Assembly: GCA_020161265.1 (NCBI GenBank)
Contig: JAIUOC010000005.1
Location: 62,001 to 126,000 of the forward strand
DNA length: 64,000 bases
Origin: Chloroflexota bacterium
GTDB lineage: Bacteria > Chloroflexota > Chloroflexia > Chloroflexales > Herpetosiphonaceae
Reading direction: 5' to 3'
The translations under genes and the position numbers were made by a program. Positions 56,501 through 64,000 of the stretch are shown here, piece after piece; positions within the stretch are counted from its first letter, which is position 1; each line of letters begins with the position of its first letter. The notes below the pieces were generated by a model that ran no database searches, was not told the DNA's origin, and saw only the letters and a program-made list of their open reading frames with translations.

Positions 56501-58946
56501 TGCTGGGGTAGCGCGGTTGGCTGGGAATCGGGTAGGTCAGCATCGAAACCGTGGTTTCGGTTGGCCCATAGTGGTTTTGCAGTTGCACACTAGGCTGAAG
56601 TTGGCGAATATCTGCCAGTTGCTCCCAAAGGCTGGCTTCGCCCGCCAAAATCAAGCGCTGCTTGGGAATTACATCGGCCAAGTTTTTCAAGCCGCGCATG
56701 GCCTCGAAATGGCTGGGCACAAGTTTCATCACATCGATACGATGCTGGCGAAAATAGGCTGCAAAGGCTTCGGGATCGGTGGCGCGTTCATAGGCCACGA
56801 TGTGTAATTCGCCGCCACTGCACAAGGCTCCATAGACGTTGGTAGTGCCAAGGTCTGCCGCGAAGGTCGAAACCAAGGCATAGCTCCAGCCATCTTCGGC
56901 TTCAATCCGTTGCAATAAGCCTTGAATATAATTGACATAATTGCGGTGCTCGATCGCTACGCCTTTAGGGCGGCCAGTTGATCCAGAGGTAAACAGCACG
57001 TACATCAGGCTGCGTGGATCAAGCGCCAAATTCAAGTTTTGGGTTGGCGCTTGGGCAATCGTCGGCCAAGCCTCATCAAGGCAAAGCACCTCAAGATCAA
57101 GCGCTGGCAAATCGGCGGCTAGATCGGCGTGGGTAATCAGCATACTCACCGAGCCATCTTCAAGCATGGCGCTGATACGATCTTGAGGGTAAATTGGGTC
57201 GATTGGCACATACGCCGCGCCCGCCTTGAGAATCCCCAAGGCTCCCACCAACAAATCCAACGAACGATCAATAAACAAGCCAACTCGCATATCGCAGCCA
57301 ATGCCGCGTTGATGCAAGCTATGCGCTAGTTGGTTGGCGCGTTGATTCAGTTCGGTGTAGCTCAGGGTTTGGCCTTCAAAATGCAAGGCTGTGCGCTCTG
57401 GCACTCGCGCCGCTTGAGCTTCGAACAAACTCACAATTGAATCGACGGCTGGATAATTGGCGCTGGTGCTGTTCCAGGTTTGCAGCAATTGTTGGCGTTC
57501 GCTGCTGCTCAGCAAAGGCAAATGCTCGATGCAGGCATCGGGATTGGTCACCGCATATTCCAACAAGCTATGGAAATGGCTGGCCATGCGTTCGATCGTG
57601 CTGCGCTCAAACAGATCAGTATTGTATTCGAAGGTGGCACGATTGGCGGCTAAATTCAGATTAATATCAAATTTAGCGCTGCCAGTTTCAATTGCCCCGC
57701 CAAATTGCAAGCCAAATTCACCTGAATCGACCGTTTGAATGCTGGTAGTTTGATGCACAAACAAGGCTTGGAATAGCGGGTTATGGCTCAAACTGCGTTC
57801 GACTTTGAGCACATCAATCAAGTGCTCAAGCGGCATATCTTGATGCTCAAAAGCGGCCAATGAAGTTTGGCGCACTTGAGCAATCAGGCTACGAAAGCTG
57901 GGTGAGCCTGTCAGATTAACCCGAATTGGCAAGGTATTGACGAAAAATCCAATTAAATCTTCGATTTCGCGGCGGGTGCGGTTGGCAATCGGCGTACCAA
58001 TAATTAAATCGCTTTGGCCCGAATAGCGATAGAGCAAAACCTGAAAAGCCGCCATAAATAGCATAAATGGCGTGGCTCGCTCTTGGCGGCTCAAGCGCTC
58101 AACCGCCTCGACCAAACTCCAAGGCAGATGATATTCGACGGTTGCCCCAAGGTCGCGTTTGACCGCTGGTCGCGCATGGTCGGTTGGCAAATTGAGCAAT
58201 GGTAGCGTGCCGTTCAATTGTGCTTGCCAAAAATTTAAATGTTGCTGATAAACTTCCTCAAGCACATAACGTTTATGCCAAACCGCAAAATCGGCATATT
58301 GAATGGGCAGTGCTGGTAGCTCAAGTTGCTCGCCACGTAACCCCGCTTCATAGAGTTGGCCAAGCTCGCGCAACAAGACCCCAATCGACCAACCATCGCA
58401 AGCAATATGATGAATCGTCAATACCAATTCAGCGTGATCATCAGCCGTGTGCAGCAACAATCCCCGCAGCATTAAATCCTTGCTGAGATCAAACGGCTGC
58501 TGACTGTGGCGTTCGATCTGCTGCTGGCGTTGGCTGGCTTGCTGCTCGTTGCTCAAATTCCGCAGATCTAAAATTTCTAAATTCAGGCTACGGAATGGTT
58601 GAATGACCTGCATTGGCTCGTCGTTGAGCACTTCGATTGTGCTCCGCAGCACTTCATGGCGCTGAATAATTTTATCAAGACAAGTTTGCAGTACAGAAAT
58701 ATTAATTTCACCAGCAATGCTGAATGTGGCTGGGATGTGATAAGCGGCGCTTTCTGGTTGCCACTGGCTTAAAAACCACAAGCGTTGTTGGGCAAACGAA
58801 AGTTCAAAGGCTGGACGTTCGCCGACGCGGGCCAGCGCTGGAATGCTGGGCACTGGCTTGGCGGCTTGGCGTTGGCGCAAACGTTGGGCCAACAAGGCGC
58901 GGCGTTCGGGCGAAAGATCTTCAAGCTGGCGTGCGACTTCGGTCAT
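53499..58946 (-). CDS. NRPS C-A-T-TE fused to an MFS exporter
   Basis: 1815 residues in one open frame. Order: basic linker helix 9-30 (LSPERRALLAQRLRQR); condensation domain ~45-480 with HHIACDG at 179-185; adenylation domain ~495-1000 with TSGSTGRPKG at 653-662, YGPTET at 793-798 and NGK at 991-993; carrier with DLGGES, Ppant Ser1048; thioesterase ~1104-1342; MFS transporter with about 12 helices ~1366-1780. The thioesterase elbow is GHCVG with Cys1177 where Ser is usual; Asp1295 and His1325 complete the triad. The A4 region reads FAADLG rather than FDxS, so the substrate is unclear. It should condense the loaded residue with a second, release the product and export it. The start overlaps the glycosyltransferase stop (ATGA). 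Confidence 0.93.
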   Translation of the reverse strand: MTEVARQLEDLSPERRALLAQRLRQRQAAKPVPSIPALARVGERPAFELSFAQQRLWFLSQWQPESAAYHIPATFSIAGEINISVLQTCLDKIIQRHEVLRSTIEVLNDEPMQVIQPFRSLNLEILDLRNLSNEQQASQRQQQIERHSQQPFDLSKDLMLRGLLLHTADDHAELVLTIHHIACDGWSIGVLLRELGQLYEAGLRGEQLELPALPIQYADFAVWHKRYVLEEVYQQHLNFWQAQLNGTLPLLNLPTDHARPAVKRDLGATVEYHLPWSLVEAVERLSRQERATPFMLFMAAFQVLLYRYSGQSDLIIGTPIANRTRREIEDLIGFFVNTLPIRVNLTGSPSFRSLIAQVRQTSLAAFEHQDMPLEHLIDVLKVERSLSHNPLFQALFVHQTTSIQTVDSGEFGLQFGGAIETGSAKFDINLNLAANRATFEYNTDLFERSTIERMASHFHSLLEYAVTNPDACIEHLPLLSSSERQQLLQTWNSTSANYPAVDSIVSLFEAQAARVPERTALHFEGQTLSYTELNQRANQLAHSLHQRGIGCDMRVGLFIDRSLDLLVGALGILKAGAAYVPIDPIYPQDRISAMLEDGSVSMLITHADLAADLPALDLEVLCLDEAWPTIAQAPTQNLNLALDPRSLMYVLFTSGSTGRPKGVAIEHRNYVNYIQGLLQRIEAEDGWSYALVSTFAADLGTTNVYGALCSGGELHIVAYERATDPEAFAAYFRQHRIDVMKLVPSHFEAMRGLKNLADVIPKQRLILAGEASLWEQLADIRQLQPSVQLQNHYGPTETTVSMLTYPIPSQPRYPSSTVPLGRPLGNVQIYVLDRRMQPTPQGVPGELYVGGAGVGRGYIGRPDLTAERFVPNPFSAEAGARLYRSGDLVRYQPDGAIEFLGRIDLQVKIRGYRVELSEIETAIQAQAQVANSVVILREDTPGDKRLVAYIVPEAGQSLNIGSIREALRNSLPDYMVPTAFVELDGLPLNPNGKIERRALPAPSNERNLDSYVAPQTATEHELAEIWAEVLGLDQVGIDDNFFDLGGESFKAIRVVRKIGSHVSVMTLFKYPTVRELAAHLLGASSAESGGMLYELTKAQAKQHTTIVAIPYGGGSAITYQPLAQAMPKGYRLLAAELPGHDFSRPDEPLQALEVVANQLASEIQAKTQGPIVLYGHCVGSAMTVEIGRLLEQAGREVQGIVLGGNFPAARVPGRFFEWLNKLMPADRWMSDRTYRDFLRALGGFTEIVDQAEQTFVMRSLRHDAREVERYFTQAFAQKQPQQLKAPIACIIGEMDRATEYYQERYREWEYFSNNVTLHVIPHAGHYFLKHQADELGQIIEQQTEQWQQPRSIQAAVKSKSHKTSMPSLRIFFMVALGQLVSMLGSSLSSFALGIWIYQRTGTVSDFAFTAIASMLPSLLVSPLAGAIADRWDRRWIMIIADTISALSTIVIAMLLWANKLEVWHIYLTAAISSIAGTFQRPAYAAAMTQLVPKQYLGHANGVIQLGSATGGLIAPFIAGGMVAFFGLGGVFLLDFISFSLGIGVLFLVRFPNTLYHKREEPLLREIVRGWEYIIKRPSLVAMVLFFALGNIWFGIASISMSPLVLSFGGPAELGIVSAACALGGFLGGLFMSLWGGLQRRAEGMVGFVILEGFFIALAGLRPSVWLVALAMFGMWFAISLVNAHWQVLIQTKVGLELQGRVQATNQMLAMLSIPLGYWLAGPLADKLFGPLLEANGALSSSLGWLFGVGPDRGIGLLMVVVGLGAAIWALIGFNYHPLRYMEDALPDAIPDAEIASDRDTIQAQADGIIAVTMKG

Positions 58947-60256
58947 ACTTGCTCACCTCGGCGTTGTTTCAAGCGTTGAGCTAAGAGCGCTCGTTGTTCC
59001 GCAGGCATGGCTGCCAACTGGGCGGCTCGTTGCACTTTGGGGTCGGGAGTCAAGCTTGGCACGACGCTAGTTTGGCGTGGTTGCAGGTTGAGAAAATAGC
59101 GTTCGAAATGTTCGATGCCAATGTTGTTGATAAAATTGAGGGCAGCGGCTTGCGACCGTTGCGCCAAATCGTTGTAATGCTCACGATCATTCAGCAAACG
59201 GCGCAAGGTGGTTTCCCACGGCGTAACATCTTGGGCGGGCACAACTGGAATTGCCGTATAAACTTTGGCTGAAATGCTGCTATATTCGCGAATTTGGGTG
59301 ACTGGCAGCAGATATTCCACGCCCAGTTTGGCTTCGGGCAAGCCGCCAACATCACTCGCCAGCACTGGAATGCCACGCAACATCGCATCAACCACCACTT
59401 GGCCAAACGATTCGCCCCACAGCGATGGCACCAGCAGCACCTTGACATGCTTGAGCACCTCGTTCATATCGGGTGAGGGCTGAATAAATTGCACATTCGG
59501 CAGGGCTTCGAGAATCGCCCGATCTTTGCCAGTGGTTGACCACGTTGGTACGGCAGCAAACTGCACTTCGGGCATGCGCTGGGCTAATTCAATAAAAATT
59601 GGGCTGCCCTTGAGCATCGACGGATTGATCATCGTGACCGCGCCTTGATCGAAGTTGGCAAGGAACGGGAACGGGCCTGCGCCATACGATGGAAAGCGCA
59701 GCACGGTCGAATCGAGATTGCCCCATTCTTTGGCGTAGCGTTGTAGATATTCGCTGACACAGATTAAATCGGCCATTTGTTGTAAGGTACGGGTTTTTGT
59801 GGGGTCGTCAACGAAGCATTCGGGGCCAAATGGTAGAGTTGCTTGGCTATGCGAGAGAAAAATAGCGCGGCCTGGATTGGCTTCGTGCGCCACCTCGACC
59901 CATAAAAATGAGCGATCTTCGGTGACAATCGTCCAATCGATGTTAAATTCGTTAGTAATTCGGTGAATGAGTTTGGTGAAGAAGCTCAGTGAGCCGCCTG
60001 AGGCATAGACATCAACCCCATTCATGTGGTAATGCACCATATCGGGATGGCTGGCATCGACCACCTGAATTTGGCGTTGTTCAAGCTGATTGAGCAACTT
60101 TTCTTTGCCATTCTTTTCGCGATTTTCTTCCAGCGGGTAGAGCACGATACATTTGTGGCCGCGCTCGACGAGGCCTTCCATCAAGAAGCGATTGGCTTTA
60201 TGTGCCCCGCCAGAGACGAACAAATAATCAAGCGGCTGAATCAGCAAAAAGTTCAT
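58943..60256 (-). CDS. GT4 glycosyltransferase with C-terminal NRPS-type linker helix
   Basis: 437 residues. GT-B fold with an N-terminal acceptor domain (FVSGGAHKANRFLMEGLVER) and a C-terminal NDP-sugar domain: NPSMLKGSPIFIEL with Lys216, SLWGESFGQVVVDAMLRGIP with Glu282 and Asp290 in place of the second Glu of the usual E-x7-E, then SDVGGLPEA. Residues 405-433 form a basic helix (AQLAAMPAEQRALLAQRLKQ) almost identical to the N-terminal linker of the next protein. It overlaps both neighbours by ATGA, so it is made in step with the two NRPS proteins and probably glycosylates their product. Confidence 0.9.
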   Translation of the reverse strand: MNFLLIQPLDYLFVSGGAHKANRFLMEGLVERGHKCIVLYPLEENREKNGKEKLLNQLEQRQIQVVDASHPDMVHYHMNGVDVYASGGSLSFFTKLIHRITNEFNIDWTIVTEDRSFLWVEVAHEANPGRAIFLSHSQATLPFGPECFVDDPTKTRTLQQMADLICVSEYLQRYAKEWGNLDSTVLRFPSYGAGPFPFLANFDQGAVTMINPSMLKGSPIFIELAQRMPEVQFAAVPTWSTTGKDRAILEALPNVQFIQPSPDMNEVLKHVKVLLVPSLWGESFGQVVVDAMLRGIPVLASDVGGLPEAKLGVEYLLPVTQIREYSSISAKVYTAIPVVPAQDVTPWETTLRRLLNDREHYNDLAQRSQAAALNFINNIGIEHFERYFLNLQPRQTSVVPSLTPDPKVQRAAQLAAMPAEQRALLAQRLKQRRGEQV

Positions 60257-62142
60257 GCGGTGAGCGCTCCTTCATCAGCTAACAAGGCTTGAATTTCTTC
60301 ATCAGAGAGGCCATCGAGTTCGTTCAACAGGTCGGCAAGTTCGGCATCATCGGCATTAGCAATTTGATATTGCTCGATCAACTGGGCAGTGGCGGCGATG
60401 GTTGGCTCAACGCCAAGCAAGACTGAGAGCGGAATTTCCACCGCAAACGTGCTGCGAATCGCTGAAACAATTTGGGTTGCCAACAGCGAGTGGCCGCCAG
60501 CATCAAAGAAATCATCAAGCACGCCAATGTTGGGAGTATCCAAAATATTTTCCCAAATCGCGGCGATCTGCTGTTCAAGCGGCGTGCGTGGGGCAACATA
60601 ATTTTCACTAACGGTCAGCAAGGCAAAATCTGGTTCAGGCAAGGCTGCTAAATCGAGCTTGCCATTGGGCGTGCGTGGCAATTCTTTCACGACGGTATAC
60701 GAGAGCGGTACCATATATTTGGGCAGCATGCTCTCCAAATAGCGGTAAATATCGCGATAGTAGGGCATAACTTCGCCGTGTAACACCAAATACGAAACCA
60801 AACGCTCGGTCTGGTTATGGTCGTGATGCAGCGTGACCACGGCGTGGCGCACATTGGGGTATTCCATCAACAGCATTTCAATTTCGCCTGGATCGATGCG
60901 ATAGCCGCGATGCTTAATTTGATGATCGATGCGTCCGCGAAACTCAAGGCTGCCATCGCTCAAGCGTCGCACCAAATCGCCAGTGCGATACATGCGACTG
61001 CCCGATTGCTCGCTCCATGGATTGGGCAAAAAGCGCTCGGCAGTTTGATCGCCAAGGCCAAGATAACCATGGGCCAGGCCAACGCTGCTGACCAATAATT
61101 CTCCCACCGCCTCGCCTTCGACCAAATTTAAGTGCTCATCGACGATATAGGTTTGGCTATTGCTGATGGCATTGCCAATGCTGACGGCCATGCCATAGCG
61201 CAAAGGCTGGCTCATGGTGGCGCAAACCGTGACTTCGGTCGGGCCATAGGCATTGATAAAACGCCGGTTTGTGCCCCAACGGGCCACAATTTCAGCGGTG
61301 CAAGCCTCGCCTGCTGAAACGATGGTTTGTAAATTGGGCAAGTCGCGTGGATCGAGCAACGCTAGGACTGAAGGCGGCAGGGTGGCAACCGTAATGTGGT
61401 GATCACGCAGGGTTGTCAATAAATCTGGTCCGGGTAAAAGATCGTTCGTTGGGGCTACAAACAAAGTTGCAGCCTGAAAAAAAGCCGTCAGCATCTCAGA
61501 AATCGAAGCATCGAAGCTGGGCGAGGCAAATTGCAAAATTCGTGATTGGCTGTTGATGCCGAAGCGCTCGGTTTGAGCAGCCGCCAAATTGGCCAAACCG
61601 CGATGCGGCACGAGCACGCCCTTAGGCTTGCCAGTCGAGCCAGAGGTATAAATGATATAGGCCAGATCGTCGGGTGTAAGTTGATGTTCGGGAGCATGGC
61701 TTGGTTGTTGTGCCAGCTCAGCGGCTAATTGCTCAAAAATATGCAATTGTTGCTCAGGAAACTGGCTGGCGGTGAGTTGAGTCGCCAGTACCAAACTCGC
61801 GCCACTGTTGCCCAACATATATTTAAGCCGTTCTTGGGGATAACTCGGATCAAGCGGTAAGTAGACAGCGCCCGCCTTCCAAATCGCTACGGCGGCGATC
61901 ATTGCCTCAACCGAGCGCTCAAAGCATGCGCCAACTGTCTGGCCACGGCGCACACCTTGGCGGTGCAAATAATGAGCAAGCTGATTGGTACGCTGTTCGA
62001 ATTCAGCGTAACTCAACTTGAATTTGCTGGTAGCAATGGCAATAGCCTGTGGCGAATGCTGGGCGTGCGTGCTGATAACATCATGCACAAAAACTGTGCC
62101 TGTGCGGTCGGCGGTGATCGGCGCTAATGTCGCTATTGACAT
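60253..62142 (-). CDS. NRPS loading protein, A-T, with acidic C-terminal tail
   Basis: 629 residues from the ATG at 62142 with GAAGGAG 8 bases upstream. Adenylation core: YTSGSTGKPKG at 165-175, FDASISE at 210-216, NAYGPTEVTVC at 297-307, TGDLVRR, NGK with Lys494. Carrier: DAGGHSL, Ppant Ser552. Hand alignment to GrsA gives the pocket code D-A-S-T-V-A-A-V-C-K, like aromatic (Phe/Tyr) codes. There is no condensation domain, so it loads the first residue. Residues 598-629 are acidic and helical (LLNELDGLSDEEIQALLADE), as in carrier-protein docking tails. First gene of the operon. Confidence 0.93.
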   Translation of the reverse strand: MSIATLAPITADRTGTVFVHDVISTHAQHSPQAIAIATSKFKLSYAEFEQRTNQLAHYLHRQGVRRGQTVGACFERSVEAMIAAVAIWKAGAVYLPLDPSYPQERLKYMLGNSGASLVLATQLTASQFPEQQLHIFEQLAAELAQQPSHAPEHQLTPDDLAYIIYTSGSTGKPKGVLVPHRGLANLAAAQTERFGINSQSRILQFASPSFDASISEMLTAFFQAATLFVAPTNDLLPGPDLLTTLRDHHITVATLPPSVLALLDPRDLPNLQTIVSAGEACTAEIVARWGTNRRFINAYGPTEVTVCATMSQPLRYGMAVSIGNAISNSQTYIVDEHLNLVEGEAVGELLVSSVGLAHGYLGLGDQTAERFLPNPWSEQSGSRMYRTGDLVRRLSDGSLEFRGRIDHQIKHRGYRIDPGEIEMLLMEYPNVRHAVVTLHHDHNQTERLVSYLVLHGEVMPYYRDIYRYLESMLPKYMVPLSYTVVKELPRTPNGKLDLAALPEPDFALLTVSENYVAPRTPLEQQIAAIWENILDTPNIGVLDDFFDAGGHSLLATQIVSAIRSTFAVEIPLSVLLGVEPTIAATAQLIEQYQIANADDAELADLLNELDGLSDEEIQALLADEGALTA

Positions 62143-62300
62143 AACACGGCTCCTTCGCATCGTTTTAGATTGTAGTTTTAGAATTGTTGCGATGCCTATG
62201 GAGCAGCGATAGCCTCAGCGCAACCGCCAAATAGCCCCGTAGGCAGGGCATGGTGATCGGTTAGGGGAATCATTAAATACACACGACTCTTCAAGGCCAT

Positions 62301-62330
62301 ACTATACGCCAAAGCCATGGCTTTTGTCAA
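62301..62330 (-). promoter_or_regulatory. Promoter of the NRPS-glycosyltransferase operon with palindromic spacer
   Basis: On the minus strand: TTGACA, 18-base spacer, TATAGT, about 160 bases before the start codon. The spacer holds the perfect palindrome AAAGCCATGGCTTT (62311-62324). Upstream of the -35, GAACAAA occurs twice 12 bases apart (plus-strand 62341 and 62353). The leader 62143-62300 holds no gene. Confidence 0.75.
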
Positions 62331-62387
62331 TTTGTTGGATGAACAAACAATTGAACAAATATGAAAATTCCTACGATTGCTTGTAGC

Positions 62388-64000
62388 TTAATCGACTAAA
62401 CAATCGGCCAAAAAAACAATCGGATGCTGAGCGATTACACCTGTGCCAGCCTCAATTTGATGACGACAAGACATGCCAGCGGCGAGAATTGGCTGTTGGC
62501 TGCTGCGAACCGCTGGAAATAGGCGTTGTTCGCCACAAGCCAGCGAAACTTCGTAATGTTCGCGTTCATAGCCAAACGAGCCAGCCATGCCGCAACAACC
62601 GCTCTCAATTTCGTGGACTGCTAAGTTTGGCACGAGTCGCAACATCGCCAAGAGTGGGTTGGTGCTGATCAAGGCTTTTTGATAGCAATGACCATGGACT
62701 AAAACCTGATCGGCTGGTCGTTGCTTTTTCCAATGCCACGTCACGCCCTCAGCTGCCAGTTTGACTAAAAATTCTTCGATGAAATAGCTTTGCGCCGCCA
62801 CGATTTTGGCAGCGTTGGTCGTCACCAGCGCTGGATATTCATCGCGAAAGCTGGCGATACAACTTGGTTCTAGGCCAATAATTGGCACGCCCAATTCGGC
62901 AAATGGCGCGAGTAGTGCGATGTTATGCTCTGCATTGGCCCGAGCTTCGGCCAACATTCCCTTGGAAATTAATGGCCTGCCACAACAACGCCGTTCTTCG
63001 ATTAAATAAACCTTGTAGCCCGCCGCGCTGAGAATTTTAACCGCTGCTTGGCCGATCTGAGGTTCGTTGTAAAGTGTAAAGGTATCATCCCAAAGAATTA
63101 GCGGGCCACGCGGTGCAGCGTGAGTTTGGCTTTGGCGTTTAAACCATGTCCGAAATGAGCTATTTGCCAAGGCTGGCAATTGCCGTCGTTGATCGATGCC
63201 CAAACTGCGATCAAGTAGCCAACGGGTGACTGGTTGAGCCAACAGCCAATTATTCAAGCGTGGAACCAACATGCCAAGTTGGTTGATTTTGGCGATTTGG
63301 CCAAACAAACGGCTGCGCCACGGTACGCCATGAGTTGCTTGATACTGGGCTAGCCATTCCGATTTGAGCCTCGCCATATCAACAATCGATGGGCATTCGC
63401 GTTTACACGCCTTGCATTCAAGGCATAAATCCATGGCCTCGTGCAATTCAGGGCTGCTCAAACCATCAGCACCAAGCTGACCAGTCATGGCTGCTCGCAG
63501 CGCATTGGCGCGGCCACGGGTCGAGTTGGCCTCGTCGTGAGTCGCCATATACGATGGACACATTACGCCTGCATCATCTTTGCGGCAAACTCCTTGGCCA
63601 TTGCACATCTCGACTAAGCCAGCAAAACCACCATCAGGCGTGAAATCGAAAAAGGTTACGCTGGGCGCATGCGGCGTTTGGTAGCTGGGGTTGATGCGCA
63701 GGATTTCAGGTTGCCATGGCTGGGGTGCAGCCAAAATCTTGCCTGGATTGAAGATTTGGTTTGGGTCGAACAATTGCTTGATTTCGCCAAAGGCTTGGTG
63801 CAATGCTGCGCCATACAATTGTTGATTGAAGGCGGAGCGGGCTAAGCCTTCGCCATGTTCGCCCGTGGTTGTGCCGCCAAGGCTAATCGCTAAACTCGCA
63901 ACGGCCTGCGAGATTTGAGCCATCTGGGCCAAACCCTGCTTAGTTTTCAAATTAATTAATGGATTGATGTGCAAGCAACCAACCGAGGCATGGGCATAAA
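62388..64000 (-). CDS. FAD-linked oxidase / Fe-S oxidoreductase fusion (D-2-hydroxyacid dehydrogenase type), 5' end outside the window
   Basis: About 537 residues are visible and the N-terminus is missing. The frame enters from the right edge with AHASVGCLHINPLINLKT, the end of the FAD-oxidase C-terminal domain (TTTGEHGEGLARS, FDPNQIFNPGKIL). Then comes a ferredoxin-like part with CNGQGVC, CPSY and CLECKACKRECPS, and two CCG domains (RRCCGRPLISKG and SGCCGMAGSFG). This is the GlcD-GlcF/YdiJ-type architecture that oxidises D-lactate or D-2-hydroxyglutarate and passes electrons to the respiratory chain. It reads toward the NRPS promoter but no terminator is evident. Confidence 0.9.
   Translation of the reverse strand, partial: YAHASVGCLHINPLINLKTKQGLAQMAQISQAVASLAISLGGTTTGEHGEGLARSAFNQQLYGAALHQAFGEIKQLFDPNQIFNPGKILAAPQPWQPEILRINPSYQTPHAPSVTFFDFTPDGGFAGLVEMCNGQGVCRKDDAGVMCPSYMATHDEANSTRGRANALRAAMTGQLGADGLSSPELHEAMDLCLECKACKRECPSIVDMARLKSEWLAQYQATHGVPWRSRLFGQIAKINQLGMLVPRLNNWLLAQPVTRWLLDRSLGIDQRRQLPALANSSFRTWFKRQSQTHAAPRGPLILWDDTFTLYNEPQIGQAAVKILSAAGYKVYLIEERRCCGRPLISKGMLAEARANAEHNIALLAPFAELGVPIIGLEPSCIASFRDEYPALVTTNAAKIVAAQSYFIEEFLVKLAAEGVTWHWKKQRPADQVLVHGHCYQKALISTNPLLAMLRLVPNLAVHEIESGCCGMAGSFGYEREHYEVSLACGEQRLFPAVRSSQQPILAAGMSCRHQIEAGTGVIAQHPIVFLADCLVD

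Noticed and set aside
54903..56807. Several plus-strand open frames of 140-196 codons opposite the NRPS
   Set aside because: They are complementary to conserved A, T and TE domains and have no family resemblance; shadows of codon bias.
52630..62330. Assignment to a named Herpetosiphon metabolite cluster such as auriculamide or siphonazole
   Set aside because: No halogenase, ketoreductase or PKS gene is seen here; identity with a known cluster cannot be shown from this window.
62388..64000. Including the Fe-S oxidase in the NRPS cluster
   Set aside because: It is a typical respiratory hydroxyacid dehydrogenase, and the NRPS operon has its own strong promoter between them.

Overview
The window is a bacterial chromosome segment of roughly 50% GC. 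It most resembles a filamentous, gliding Chloroflexota of the Herpetosiphon type. This placement is an inference from gene content: cyanophycin genes in a heterotroph, a CrtI-type carotenoid desaturase, tandem bacterial terpene synthases, small NRPS genes, a DUF1800/DUF1501 pair, and secreted proteins with Thr-Pro-rich linkers. I see no tRNA, rRNA, CRISPR array, insertion sequence or prophage.

Layout. 1-2.6 kb: a DUF1501/DUF1800 Tat-exported pair and a thiopurine methyltransferase. 2.9-7.7 kb: a bacterial RNA-repair operon in the order Hen1, nucleotidyltransferase, Pnkp. 7.8-10.9 kb: two paralogous class I terpene synthases followed by a membrane STAS regulator. 11.2-18.8 kb: fused PabB-PabC, TrpC, beta-carbonic anhydrase, then cyanophycinase and cyanophycin synthetase. 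18.9-25.2 kb: a hypothetical gene, a GNAT acetyltransferase, HolB, GTP-dependent PEP carboxykinase and a solitary ParB-like protein. 25.3-28.8 kb: a TetR/UGT-type glycosyltransferase operon whose 3' end overlaps a convergent phytoene desaturase. 28.9-35.3 kb: a TPR/zinc-finger membrane protein, a solute-binding protein, a membrane MutS-like ATPase, a small unknown protein and a secreted propeller-like protein. 35.5-38.3 kb: a Fur/PerR-family regulator and an SPC-type P1B-4 ATPase under three matching operator boxes. 38.4-45.1 kb: a CHASE4-HAMP-STAS sensor, a secreted subtilase, and a TetR/ABC exporter operon with a near-consensus promoter and a perfect operator. 45.2-52.5 kb: a DUF3048 lipoprotein and a polysaccharide export operon (deacetylase, Wzz-Wzm fusion, Wzt, membrane protein). 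52.6-62.3 kb: a compact biosynthetic cluster. 62.4 kb to the end: an FAD/Fe-S D-2-hydroxyacid dehydrogenase, truncated by the window edge.

The most unusual system is the 52.6-62.3 kb cluster. Three genes joined by ATGA overlaps encode an A-T loading protein, a GT4 glycosyltransferase and a single 1815-residue polypeptide with domain order C-A-T-TE-MFS. An Sfp-type phosphopantetheinyl transferase follows on the same strand. The thioesterase carries Cys where Ser is usual. The glycosyltransferase ends in the same basic linker helix that begins the condensation-domain protein, and the A-T protein ends in an acidic helix. This suggests that loading, glycosylation, condensation, release and export are physically linked. 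The promoter has a 14-bp palindrome inside its -35/-10 spacer.

Many intergenic gaps are filled by one family of modular dispersed repeats. Its modules are built around CACGAAGGACACGAAG, around runs like GGGGCTAGGGGTCAGGG, and around CATCCTTCATCC. Several copies touch gene starts or stops, and some form long hairpins.
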